A stretch of 64,000 nucleotides of DNA from Acanthochromis polyacanthus. Lineage: Eukaryota; Chordata; Actinopteri; Pomacentridae. The translations under genes were made by a program, and so were the position numbers. Position 1 is the stretch's first letter. Every line of letters starts with the position of its first letter. Where the stretch lies: contig NC_067120.1 of the NCBI RefSeq assembly GCF_021347895.1, positions 26,802,724-26,866,723 of the forward strand, in the 5' to 3' direction. The notes beneath the pieces are model-generated. The model was not told where the DNA came from. It saw only the letters and a program-made list of their open reading frames with translations, and made no database searches. Positions 24,229 to 36,310 of the stretch are shown in pieces.

Positions 24229-24669
24229 CCCCCGTCGAATCGCCACCTTATCGCGGTGGAGGGGTTTGAGTGTCTCGGTGATCCTGGGAGCTATGTTGTC
24301 CGGGGCATAAGCCCCTGGTAGGGTCTCCCAAGGCAAACTGGTCCTGGGTGAGAGACCAGACTAAGAGCGATTCAGAAGACCTTAATGAGAACGACAAAAG
24401 GCAAAGCCGCTACCTCGCCCGGGATGGGGAAACCGGGGCCTTCCCCTGGAGCCAGACCTGGGGGGGGAGCTCGCACAGGAGCGTTTGGTGGCCGAGCCTT
24501 GGGGTCCCGTGGGGCTCGGTCGGGCAAAGCCCGAAAAAGTAACACGGGGCCACCGCCCAGTGGGCCCACCACCTACAGGGCAGGAAGTTGGGGTCGTGTG
24601 CTATGCCCACTCCTGCCTACCCCCCGGTAGTAGGCAGGAGTGGGCGCCTAGGCGTGCCGCCCCCTGGTG

Positions 24670-25424
24670 GCGTAGACTAGCTCTGGGGACGTGGAACGTC
24701 ACCTCACTGGCGGGGAAGGAACCTGAGCTGGTGCGGGAGGTGGAGCGATACCGGCTAGATATAGTTGGGCTCGCCTCCACGCACAGCAAGGGTTCTGGAA
24801 CCAGAATCCTGGAGAGGGGTTGGACTCTCTCCTACTCCGGAGTTGCCCAGGGTGAGAGGCGCCGGGCGGGTGTGGGGATACTCACAAGCCCCCGGCTGAG
24901 CGCTGCTTTGTTGGAGTTCTCCCCGGAGAACGAGAGGGTCGCCTCTCTGCGACTTCGTGTTGCAGGGGGGAAAACTCTGACTGTTGTCTGTGCTTATGCG
25001 CCGAACAGCAGTTCAGAGTATTCGGCCTTCTTGGTCTCTGGGTGGGGTCCTGGAAGGGGTACCGCCCGGGGATTCCATAGTTCTCCTGGGAGACTTCAAC
25101 GCTCACGTGGGCAATGATGGAGAAACCTGGAGGGGGGTGATTGGGAGGAACGGCCTGCCCGATCTGAACCCGAGTGGTGTTTTGTTGTCGGACTTCTGTG
25201 CTAGTCATGGTTTGGCCATAACAAACACCATGTTCGAGCATAAGGTTGCTCATAAGTGTACTTGGTACCAGAGCACCTTAGGCCAAAGGTCGATGATCGA
25301 CTTTATAGTCGTATCGTCAGACCTGCGGCCGTATGTCTTGGACACTCGGGTGAAGAGAGGTGCAGAGCTGTCAACTGATCACCATCTGGTGATGAGTTGG
25401 ACCAAGACCCGGCCGTCCCTCTAA
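24670..25424 (+). pseudogene. LINE endonuclease domain, frameshifted
   Basis: The AP-endonuclease begins LALGTWNVTSLAGKEPELVR and continues YRLDIVGLASTHSKGSGTR, GWTLSYSGVAQGERRRAGVG and [19 protein letters not shown] frameshift at about 25035 moves it to the next frame, with [40 protein letters not shown] and [14 protein letters not shown]. These hold the [13 protein letters not shown] and catalytic DHH motifs. The frame then runs into Tc1 sequence and stops. Confidence 0.85.
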
Positions 25425-25816
25425 ACTTTCACCTCGAACAAGGAGAAGACTGATCAGAGATGCAGCCAAGAGGCCCATGATCACTCTGGATGAACTGCAG
25501 AGATCTACAGCTGAGGTGGGAGAGTCTGTCCATAGGACAACAATCAGTCGTACACTGCACAAATCTGGCCTCTATGGAAGAGTGGCAAGAAGAAAGCCAT
25601 TTCTCAAAGATATCCATAAAAAGTCTCATTTAAAGTTTGCCACAAGCCACCTGGGAGACACACCAAACATCTGGAAGAAGGTGCTCTGGTCAGATGAAAC
25701 CAAAATCCAACTTTTTGGCCACAATGCAAAACGATATGCTTGGCGTAAAAGCAACACAGCTCATCACCCTGAACACACCATCCCCACTGTCAAACATGGT
25801 GGTGGCAGCCTCATGG
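25402..25816 (+). mobile_element. Internal Tc1 transposase piece inserted in the LINE
   Basis: The 415 bp match 59897-60311 of the Tc1-like family B element nearly base for base: the linker after the first helix-turn-helix, the second helix-turn-helix and the first catalytic Asp region (VLWSDETKIQLFG). No inverted termini are present. The LINE sequence TGAGTTGGA occurs on both sides (25393-25401 and 25817-25825). Confidence 0.9.
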
Positions 25817-26784
25817 TGAGTTGGATCCGATGGCGGGGAAAACTGCCGGACAGACCTGGTAAACCCAAACGTGTAGTGCGGGTGAACTGGGAACGTCTGG
25901 CGGAGGACCCTGTCCGTAGGGTTTTCAACTCCCACCTCCGGAAGAGTTTCTCCTGCATCCCGGGGGAGGTTGGGGACATGGATTCTGAGTGGTCCATGTT
26001 CAAAGCCTCTATTGCAGAAGCAGCTGTTAGGAGCTGTGGTCTGAAGGTCACTGGTGCCTGTCGCGGCGGCAATCCAAGGACCCGCTGGTGGACACCAGTG
26101 GTGAGGGAGGCCGTCAGGCTGAAAAAGGAGACTTTTCGAGCCTGGTTGGCTCGGGGGTCTCCTGAAGCAGCTGACAGGTACTGGCTGGCCCAAAGGGCGG
26201 CAGCTGCGGCAGTTGTGGAAGCTAAAACTCGGGTGTGGGAGGAGTTCGGGGAGGCCATGGGGAAGGACTTTCGGTCGACCTCGGGGAAGTTCTGGCAAAC
26301 CATTCGACGCCTCAGGAAGGGGAGGCAGGGCTTCGCTCAGGCTGTGTATGGTCGGGGTGGAGAACTGCTGACCCGTACTGGGGATATCGTCGGGCGGTGG
26401 AAAGAGCACTTCGAGGAACTCCTGAACCCGGTAAACACGTCCTCTATGGAGGAGGCAGAGCCTGAAGACTCGGGGGTATCTGCGTCCATATCCGTGGCAG
26501 AGGTCGCCGAGGTAGTTAAAAAGCTCCTCGGTGGCAAGGCGCCAGGTGTGGCCGAGATTCGCCCTGAGATGCTGAAGGCTCTGGACATTGTTGGACTGTC
26601 TTGGTTGACACGTCTATACAATGTCACGTGGGCATCGGGTACAGTACCTGGGGAGTGGCAGACTGGGGTGGTGGTCCCTATTTTTAAGAAGGGGGATCGG
26701 AGAGTGTGTGCCAACTACCGTGGTATCACACTTCTCAGCCTCCCCGGGAAAGTTGGGTGCTGGAAGGGAGGATTCGGCCGATAG
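25477..26784 (+). pseudogene. Chimeric open frame: Tc1 transposase piece fused to LINE linker and RT
   Basis: The 435-codon open frame starts in Tc1 sequence (MITLDELQRSTAEVGESVHR ... VKHGGGSLM). It crosses the junction at 25816 in frame into the LINE (SWIRWRGKLPDRPGKPKRVV) and continues through the pre-RT region (LTRTGDIVGRWKEHFEELLN) to the first RT blocks (WQTGVVVPIFKKGDRRVCAN, YRGITLLSLPGK). A small deletion then shifts the frame. It encodes no complete catalytic domain. Expression is not implied. Confidence 0.8.
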
Positions 26785-26789
26785 TCGAA

Positions 26790-28004
26790 CCTCGGATTCA
26801 GGAGGAGCAATGCGGATTCCGTCCCGGTCGTGGAACAGCGGACCAGCTCTTTACCCTTGCGGAGCTGCTGAGGGGGTCATGGGAGTATGACCTGCCAGTC
26901 TACATGTGTTTTGTAGATCTGGAGAAGGCATACGACTGTGTCCCCCGCGGGGCTTTGTGGGGGGCACTGCGGGAGTATGGGGTCCGAGGCTCGTTGTTAC
27001 GGGCCGTTCGGTCCCTGTACAACCAAAGTGAGAGCTGTGTCCACATACTCGGCATTAAGTCAGACACGTTTCCGGTGGGTGTTGGACTCCGCCAGGGCTG
27101 CCCCTTGTCTCCAATCCTGTTTGTGGTTTTCATGGACAGGATTTCAAGGCGCAGTCGTGGTGGGGAGGGTTTTCGGTTTGGGAGCCTCAGGATCGCTTCT
27201 CTGCTTTTTGCGGATGATGTGGTTTTGTTGGCGTCCTCAGACCGTGACCTTCAGCACGCACTGGAGCGGTTTGCAGCCGAGTGTGAAGCGGCAGGGATGC
27301 GGATCAGCACCTCCAAGTCCGAGGCCATGGTTCTCTGCCGGAAACCGGTGGAGTGCTTCCTCCGGGTTGGGGGGGAGTTGCTTCCCCAAGCGAAGGAGTT
27401 TAAGTATCTCGGGATCTTGTTCACGAGTGATGGGAAAATGGAGCGAGAGATGGACAGGCGGATTGGTGCGGCGGCAGCAGTAATGCGGGCGTTGTACCGA
27501 ACCGTCGTGGTGAAGAGGGAGCTGAGCCGTAAGGCGAAGCTCTCGATTTACCAGTCCATCTACGTTCCAACCCTCACCTATGGTCATGAGCTTTGGGTAG
27601 TGACCGAAAGAACAAGATCGCGGATACAAGCGGCCAAAATGAGCTTCCTCCGTAGGGTGGCTGGGCTCAGCCTTAGAGATAGGGTGAGGAGCTCAGACAT
27701 CCGGAGGGAGCTCGGAGTAGAGCCGCTGCTCCTTCGCATCGAAAGGAGCCAGTTGAGGTGGTTTGGCCACCTGATTCGGATGCCTCCAGGGAGACTTCCT
27801 CTGGAGGTTTTCCGAGCACATCCATCTGGGAGGAGACCCCGGGGCAGACCCAGAACTCGCTGGAGAGATTATATATCTCGTCTGGCCTGGGAACGCCTCG
27901 GGATCCCCCAGGAAGAGCTGGAAAGCGTCGCCGGGGGGAGGGACGTCTGGAACGACCTGCTTCGCCTGCTGCGCCTGCTGCCCCCGCGACCTGGCCCCGG
28001 ATAA
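26790..28004 (+). pseudogene. LINE reverse transcriptase and C-terminal domain
   Basis: RT palm and thumb motifs are open: EEQCGFRPGRGTADQLFTLA, YMCFVDLEKAYDCVPRGALW, GVGLRQGCPLSPILFVVFMD and SLLFADDVVLLASS, which has the FADD catalytic site. The conserved tail SQLRWFGHLIRMPPGRLPLE and RPRTRWRDYISRLAWERLGI follows, to a stop near 28004. This half is intact. The first half is in another frame, so the LINE is not autonomous. Confidence 0.9.
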
Positions 28005-28033
28005 GCGGAGGAAAATGGATGGATGGATGGATG

Positions 28034-28250
28034 ATATATATATATATATAATGAAAGTTGATATATATATATAATGAAAGTCGATATATATATAATGAAA
28101 GTTGATATATATAATGAAAGTCGATATATATATAATGAAAGTTGATATATATAATGAAAGTCAATATATATATATATAATGAAAGTCGATATATATATTA
28201 TGAAAGTTGATATATATATAATGAAAGTCGATATATATATAATGAAAGTT

Positions 28251-28284
<34 letters not shown>

Positions 28285-28400
28285 GAAAGTCGATATATAT
28301 ATAATGAAAGTTGATATATATTGAATGAAAGTCGGAATATATGGAATGAAAGTCGGAATATAGAATGTTCAGATTTTCATTCCATCTATTCAAAGTTTCA
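28034..28400. repeat. AT-rich satellite, right of the LINE
   Basis: About fifteen units of tatatata-aatgaaagtc/tga follow the LINE tail and continue the array seen at 24084-24228. The last units diverge (aatgaaagtcggaatata) and then invert (attttcattccatctattca). Confidence 0.85.
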
Positions 28401-28404
28401 TTCC

Positions 28405-28676
28405 ATATATTCAGACTTTTTCCTACTGAGCCCTGGAAGGACATGGCAAACAAAAACAGGAACCTTATTGGACATTTGCTCTTCAGATGAGCTCTTCTGT
28501 GATTATCTATCTGTCTTCATGGTTGTCACAGGGAACGGCGACTACATTTGAGAAAACAGGTAATTTTTAGAGATGTTTTGATTCTGAACACTGAACGTGT
28601 TAGCATTAGCTTAGCTACTTAGCTTCGACTACATTTGCATCCCTACATAGCTTAAAGGTTAAACACATGCACCATA
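28405..28676 (+). repeat. Segment duplicated at 44093-44366
   Basis: The 270 bp from attccatatattcagacttt to acacatgcaccata are nearly identical at 44093-44366. Both copies are followed by the same MITE. A possible exon (about 28470-28560, donor gaaaacag then gtaatt) lies inside and could splice in phase to 29113. The host gene is not recognised. Confidence 0.7.
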
Positions 28677-29072
28677 CAGCCATGGCCATAAGTTTGGACA
28701 CAAGTACCATGACGCTTGTGAATCTTAGAAAATACCACAAAATTGTCACTTACAATACAGTACACAACTCCTGAGAACTATATTAAGTTTCATATTTTTA
28801 AAAAAAAAAACCATCAAAAGAGTTAGGTGTCATTTTGTTATTCTTACCAAATTCGGTTGTGAAAGTACTGCATTTTTTTGTTATTTTCTTCTAATATTAT
28901 GTTTTGGGAACAAAGTTGTTCCAATTGTTGGAATTTATTGAGAATATTATATCCCTTGTTGATTTGTTGACTAATTAAACTGATGCTGTCAAAAAATATT
29001 AGTTATGTTCTGTAATAGACATCAAAACAGACATAGTAAGTCATGCTGTGTCCAAACTTATGGCCATGGCTG
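28677..29072. mobile_element. Palindromic Tc1-type MITE (cagccatggccataag family)
   Basis: The left end cagccatggccataagtttg and its complement at the right end lie between TA pairs (28675-28676, 29073-29074). The arms extend far inward, so the 396-bp unit is mostly palindromic. Two more copies are at 43153-43541 and 44367-44752. Confidence 0.85.
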
Positions 29073-29112
29073 TATGTTGATGATAATGATAATATCTATG
29101 TTTATCTTTATA

Positions 29113-29280
29113 GCTGGTCTTAAGGCTAATTACGAGGCAGAAGTCAGCTGCTGCCTGGACACATCCAAGATCACGCCACTGGTGGGACACAATTGTACTG
29201 GATTTCAGCTGAAGGCTGCTGTTCTGTTCAAACTGAGACATTTTTATTGTGACATACCCTCCACTGTTGTTAACTTTTGA
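29113..29280 (+). CDS. Possible last exon of an unidentified gene
   Basis: The acceptor ctttatag precedes CTGGTCTTAAGG. The frame GLKANYEAEVSCCLDTSKIT ... FKLRHFYCDIPSTVVNF ends with TGA at 29278-29280, followed at once by AATAAA (29285-29290). An upstream exon ending at 28559 would join in phase. No family is recognised. The tight stop-polyA spacing supports a real 3' end. Confidence 0.35.
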   Translation, partial: AGLKANYEAEVSCCLDTSKITPLVGHNCTGFQLKAAVLFKLRHFYCDIPSTVVNF

Positions 29281-29290
29281 TTCAATAAAA

Positions 29291-29763
29291 TTTTTTGAGA
29301 TGAGGAAATCACTATTGCATGTTTCTAGTTAAATACCCTACTTTTATGATATATCACTACAGCATGCACTTTTAATATTTTCCATCAATTTCACCCAAAA
29401 GTTGAATAACTATTTGTGAGCAATGTATGTAGACACATAATAGAAGCACATTTCAATAATATATCTCCTGCAGTAGTGCAGTTTATCTACCTCGATTGGT
29501 GTAACAGTAAAAAAAACAACAACAACATATGCTACTGATGTTTCTGACTAAAATCTGCTTGAAAATCACAACTGCTTATCTATCAAAATGTGTGTAACAA
29601 AAGTGTGCACTGAACACTGAATAAAGTCTCTGTTGATTATAGACAAAATTTGCATCTCTCATCACAAATTTCTGTTTATTCACCCGAAGTGGATGAGTAA
29701 AATACAAAACAGGTGAAGTACTAAAAAAGATTTCTTTTCTAGAAAAGGCAATAGTCAACAATG
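29291..29763. other. Intergenic, nothing recognised
   Basis: No supported feature was found. Short open frames are AT-rich noise. Confidence 0.4.
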
Positions 29764-29965
29764 CAGTTTCATTCTGGGACAGTTGCTCCAGCACCGACAC
29801 CATGCGTCCCATCAGTCCAACCAAGGTTTTCATTCATCTTCTGGATGTTCTGGAGAATGGCAGAGGTCACGTCTTGGTGTCTTCCGATCTGTTCCAAGAA
29901 CCATTCCTCTGACCTCTCCAGACACGGCAGAGGATCCACAGCAGCTTCCTGGTTCCCTTTTCCTG
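29764..29965 (-). pseudogene. Transposon accessory protein exon (Myb/SANT-like C terminus)
   Basis: The minus-strand frame reads EEWFLEQIGRHQDVTSAILQ then NIQKMNENL. After a one-base shift it continues VGLMGRMVSVLEQLSQNE. This pattern is typical of the C-terminal helices of Myb/SANT- or MADF-like proteins encoded beside fish PIF/Harbinger-type transposases. The acceptor side is ttttatgcag (complement at about 29966). It is broken by the frameshift. Confidence 0.45.
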
Positions 29966-30109
29966 CATAAAAGCACCAAAAAGTACTGGTTGTCAGTAAT
30001 TATTTTCTATTTTCATAAACACAGTTAACTTAAAGTAAATGTTCTATTTTGTGATTTTAGGATGAGTCAAAAGATAACATACTGATCATGTTGATGTCTG
30101 CATAGTCTA

Positions 30110-30235
30110 AACAGATCTTACTTGATTTGGTCTGTTGAGAGGAGGACGGCGTGGAGGAGCTGCAGGATGGGACCAGCAAGCTGCAGACTAGTGCTCCTGG
30201 TAAACTGGACCTCATCATCCAAGGCCGACAACTAA
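30110..30235 (-). other. Possible further exon, unassigned
   Basis: Open frames exist on both strands. The minus-strand frame contains PSCSSSTPSSSQQTKS, a low-complexity linker seen in transposon accessory proteins, and is followed by gtaagatc. Evidence is insufficient to assign it. Confidence 0.25.
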
Positions 30236-30296
30236 ATAAAATGAACAAGACATGCTGTTGATAGCATCTGTAATACAAATGATTTTCTCCATTAAC

Positions 30297-30830
30297 CCTT
30301 TAAGCTTCAGTCAATTCCAGCCGTTTTCAGTACAAAAAATCGCTAATATTCTATTTTTAAATAAAAAAAATTACGAAAAATACGGGGAATATTGGACGCG
30401 CATCGGGAGGTGCATTTCCTTGAAAATGACCGATTCGGGGATTTTATACCGACTTCAGGACATGTTTTGGACAAAATAGTTTACTGGCTTGTGTCATCTG
30501 ATGTAAAAGGTTGGATTATGGCCGTTTTTTGTGGAATCTTTTTTTTTGTGTGTAATAATAAACCCGGAAATGTGAGTCGCGCTGTGTGCTTTGAAGCCGT
30601 GTATAGAGAACGGATGGATGAATATTTGTTTTTGTCGGACAAATGTGTTTTTCTCACCCGCTGTGGTAATCGCATCTGAAAGTGGGTTATACCGGCGGAT
30701 TCATGAGAATCTAAGCTTTCCATCGGTGTATAGTGTTTGTATAATCGCGTTTGCACCCGTCGGACATTCTTGAAATTCCTATGCAAATTAGTAGGTGTAC
30801 CGCCGGCGGTACACTGAAGCTTAAAGGGTT
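30297..30830. mobile_element. piggyBac-like MITE
   Basis: Inverted termini ccctttaagcttcagt and actgaagcttaaaggg lie next to ttaa on the left and ttttaa on the right, fitting a TTAA-targeting (piggyBac-type) element. The interior right part (30661-30806) is shared with the element at 9826-10378. Open frames inside are not transposase. Confidence 0.65.
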
Positions 30831-30835
30831 TTAAC

Positions 30836-31386
30836 TGATTAATTATTGCTTTGTCCATACAATGTTAGAAAGTGTTACAAATAATACCTGTAATAATTTC
30901 CAACAGTGATAAATGCCTTGTTTTATTTTACAAAGAAAAAACACCAAAAGCATCTGTGTATAAGAAATCAGTGCATTGGATTTCCACATCTGCAAAGTGG
31001 AAAATCACACAACAATCAGCATTTTACCTTGAAATTATGAAAATAGCTGCAGATTACCAGTACTCTTTACTTCATTGTGTTAACTTGATCATTTGAATCA
31101 GTTTTTTAGACTTGTATTACTGATACAAAACATAATCAACAGATAAATTAAAATGTGTTCGCAAAGAGTTCACTGGTTCTTCAAGGGAAATTTCAATGAT
31201 TACCATATAGTTCAGTAATATGATTAATGGGTCATTGTGTAACAGCGTGGGAGGTTTTGAATACAGGTCTGGTAATGAAATATTGCTGCTGCTTTCCTCC
31301 AGTTTTAAAAGGAGTTGTTTCATAGCTTGTGAGCTTACCAGCGGCTAACTGGCTGGCAAACAATAATTCAACGCCAACCTCTAATC
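30836..31386. other. Intergenic, nothing recognised
   Basis: The sequence is AT-rich. No supported feature was found. Confidence 0.4.
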
Positions 31387-31394
31387 GGTGATCC

Positions 31395-32332
31395 CATAGA
31401 TATATACAAACACTTGATGTCTCAAGACGGCGTCACTTGGCGGCCATCTTAGGACAGGGGACTGCTCTGGCGCACTGTACTGTAGTCAATGGTAAGGTGG
31501 ATGATTTCCTCACTTTAACACTCATAACTCGCTCAATTCTTGATTGATTTACAAACGGTTTAGTTTATTACAAACCTTATTAACGTGGCTATGATTCAGG
31601 CTCAATTCCGAAATCGCAGCTTTTCGTTTTGAAAAATGCGGCATAGTTGTGTGTCTTTTCTGCCTGGCTACTCACATTGAAGATGGTGTCACTCACAATC
31701 TGATTTTCAATTATTAGGTTTTCCTGAGACCAACGTTTTTTGAGAACCTAATCTTTAGGTGAAATTACATTCTTTGTGGTTGTGGTTGTATTTATTTGCT
31801 TGTTAAGAGACTTTGATTGAGACCTTAGACTTATTGTTTGTATACATCTATGCCTGGATTAGTTAGCCTGCAGCCGAAATGCATTGTGGGTAATGTAGGC
31901 ACCAGGTTCATGAAAAGAAAAGACAACATCTCTGTTTGTTGTGCATTGATTTTGGTTGAGCTTTGTTTTTATCTGTGCATTAGAAAGCTGATAGTAATAA
32001 AGAAGTGCAATGCTAAATAATAAAATTACATTTACATCCATTTATGCTGAAAAAAGATGATATCTGTGTTCATTATTATATGAATTCAATGGTTTTAATT
32101 ATTCTTATGTAAGCAGTAAAAGAAGTACATCTCTGACGTTTATAACAAACCAAGCTGTTCTAAAATCGGTTGAAAATTGAGCAATCTACAGTGATTTTAA
32201 AATCCATGCTCCATTGACTTTAATGTTATGAGTGATCGAGCAGCCCTGTCCCAAGATGGCTGCCATGTGGCGACGTCGCTCCCCATAGGCTGACAGCGCT
32301 CATGAGCCATCTAGTGTTTGTATATATCTATG
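31395..32332. mobile_element. hAT-like non-autonomous element, 938 bp
   Basis: Termini catagatatatacaaacact and agtgtttgtatatatctatg are inverted repeats, bordered by the 8-bp duplication ggtgatcc (31387-31394 and 32333-32340). Subterminal blocks (ggcggccatcttaggacagg; complement near the other end) are also inverted. An 8-bp duplication suggests hAT, but the sequence alone does not prove it. A second, truncated copy is at 63177-63372. Confidence 0.75.
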
Positions 32333-32451
32333 GGTGATCCGGTGTCCGGACCGCGTTAGCTGGCGGAACGTTCATAATACTGATGTGGGACTGTTGTAGC
32401 TAGCGTATTCATAGTAGGATAACAGCAGGATGTTGGAGAAATAAAACTTAC

Positions 32452-32575
32452 CATTATCAGGATCGCTGGTCTGCATGTCAGACTCAGCGCATCGCACTGC
32501 TCGAATGTCTGTGTATTTCAGGCCGATTTCAAAATAAAACTCAATAAAATTCTCGTCCGGGTGAGTGTCCTTCAT
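32452..32575 (-). pseudogene. First exon of an integrase-like gene
   Basis: The ATG at 32575 opens MKDTHPDENFIEFYFEIGLK, then YTDIRAVRCAESDMQTSDPD, with donor GATAATG then gtaagt at 32451. The IEFYFxxGLxYxDI block is the usual N-terminal helix of the teleost integrase-domain proteins seen at 39.9-41.3 kb and 56.9-62.2 kb. No following exons were found; the hAT-like element lies directly downstream. Confidence 0.45.
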
Positions 32576-32634
32576 TGTCGTTTCGCCATACGGACATGTC
32601 CCTTCCGGGGCTCGGTAGGAAATAAAGATTTGAT

Positions 32635-32775
32635 ATATATTGAATGAAAGTACGAATATATATATATAATGAAAGTCGATATATATTGAATGAAAGTACA
32701 AATATATATATAATGAAAGTCGATATATATTGAATGAAAGTACGAATATATTGAATGAAAATCTGAACATCATAT
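32635..32775. repeat. AT-rich satellite, same family as 24084-24228
   Basis: Units read gatatatattgaatgaaagta and aatatatatataatgaaagt, with a terminal aatgaaaatctgaac. Confidence 0.75.
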
Positions 32776-32796
32776 ACACACGTGGATATACACACT

Positions 32797-33168
32797 GTTC
32801 TTGAACTGTTTGGAGCACAGGCATGGTTGGGGTCTCCTTTGAAAGCTGACAACCTGAATTTTCACCCAGTGCAGTCAGAATTACTCTAGGTGCTAATGGC
32901 ACAGAGTATTTTATGTTGGAACATACTGAATTAGGATGAATTTTATTTTCGCCTAAATTTTTTCCCTAATAAAACACCTGAAAATAAGTGTGGCAGCACT
33001 GTGACAGCTTGAAAACACAAAAAGGCAACAGCCTGGGGTCTTACATAGTTCAGGACAAAATTTCAGAGCAATACTACAAGAAATGAGTGTTTCACACATG
33101 TTTTTGGACTAATATGCCCAATTATGTCAATTTTGGACACCCTATGTACACCCTGGGCAAAAATGGTA
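32797..33168. repeat. Dispersed repeat, inverted partner of 1-236
   Basis: Positions 32797-33028 are the complement of 1-236. The repeat continues to about 33168 (cctatgtacaccctgggcaa), where Tc1 copy B is inserted at TA. Confidence 0.75.
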
Positions 33169-33170
33169 TA

Positions 33171-34805
<1,635 letters not shown>

Positions 34806-34846
<41 letters not shown>

Positions 34847-35045
34847 ATTTCATTCAATATATTTGTGCTTTCATTATATATATATCGACTTTTATTCAAT
34901 ATATATCAACTTTTATTCAATATATATCGACTTTAATTCAATATATATCAACTTTCATTCAATATATATCAACTTTAATTCAATATATAATTTCCTAAAT
35001 GGCATGCCATACACATATATATACACACACATATATATGTATACA

Positions 35046-35084
<39 letters not shown>
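34806..35084. repeat. TA microsatellite and inverted copy of the AT satellite
   Basis: A (TA)n run is followed by tatatcgacttttattcaat units, the complement of the 24-kb satellite, ending aatttcctaaatggcatgcc (complement of 24098-24117). A second (TA)n run follows. The open frames here are repeat translations. Confidence 0.85.
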
Positions 35085-35087
<3 letters not shown>

Positions 35088-36310
35088 CAGTCAGTATAGC
35101 CTTCTTTAACCCTTTCCTCAGGTTAATTCAGGACCAGCTCTCCGTTTAAAGGGTCAGATTCTATCTGCCTATTAGAATTTACCTAACAGGATTCAGTAGA
35201 ATAATTAAGCTGGTGTCGAGGAATACTCGCCTAGGTCCTGTCTTCTTCCAAACGTCTTACCCCTCTTACTCCAATAAATACTCTCTTACTAAGCAGCCCT
35301 CCTAAGTAGTAGAATTGATTTATCGATCACGTTTGTTAACGACAGCTTTCCTCTTAAAACTGTTTGCACTTGTTGATATTCCTAGGTTCGTTTTAGAGGT
35401 TTGGAAAACTAACCTCAGGGGTAATGTTTAAATAACTCGTTGAATTAAAGTAACCTTTAAGAACCATTAGATTTAATGCACACAATCAGCTTAACTTTTT
35501 ACCACTATGCAGAATAGGTGAATCATAATAATCTCATAAGACTTCTCTTTAAATGCAATATAGCGTTTTATTAAGCAATTATTAGCAGGGGCACAGCATT
35601 AATTCATGATTAAACAATTTAATCATTTCTGATTATTTCTAACTAAACTAAACTAAGCTGAGCGTACCTAAGAATCTTCTCTAATTAGTAAATTTAGGAG
35701 AGAGAGTGGACAGCGTGGCCACCGCTGTTTCACCCAGTCTTGACCTGCATCTAGTTGAACTCCTCCGTAGACCAGCAGACTCGGTACGAAGTCTTCTTTA
35801 TGGGCGGAGGGTGTTCTTCCTAGGCAGGGGGAGTGGAGAGGTCCCGAAAGCCAATCGTTGGTCTGGCAGTTATCTTTAGTAGCAGCTGGAACACAAGTGC
35901 GGGCGTCTCAGCTGTCTTCTCAGTTGGGTGGTGGTGGTGGAAAGCCCCCGTCTCACCAGGCTGTGGTGGGTCACTGGGTCCTCCAGCCCCTGGAGTGGAG
36001 CAGCCCTCTGCTGCTGCCTCCTGCGCCTCTCTGGATGCCATGGGTGCTTGCCTCTCTTCATCTCTGTAGGATAACTGTAGACCTCTCAGGACACTCCTTT
36101 CAGCAGAGTGTGGTCTTCTTTTTTTGAACAAAGTTAGAACAACTTTGCTTCCAACGACATCCTCAAAGAACTCTGCAGCCTAAGTCCTGCGTTGTCTTCA
36201 CGTCGCAAAAGGTCCGGTTTCGACTCTTCAGAACTTTGGCAATGCTCTCCAGCAGCTCCGGCGAGCAGCATCTCCCCCCTCCGGGGGAGAACTTCGAATT
36301 CAGTGTCTCT

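Larger units (their letters stand above)
24229..28033 (+). mobile_element. Near full-length Rex1/L2-like LINE
   Basis: The 5' UTR carries accttatcgcggtggagggg and ctgggagctatgttgtccgg. One long ORF with endonuclease and reverse transcriptase follows, and a (atgg)n tail ends the element at 28014-28033. Lesions are a frameshift near 25035, a 415-bp Tc1-derived insertion at 25402-25816 and a small deletion near 26755. It was inserted in the AT satellite, which continues on both sides. The clade name is from memory and should be checked. Confidence 0.85.

Noticed and set aside
35820..36131. A 103-codon frame in the LTR
   Set aside because: It lies in the R/leader part of the LTR. The sequence is low-complexity, with His and Ala runs, and the second LTR copy does not reach this part for comparison.
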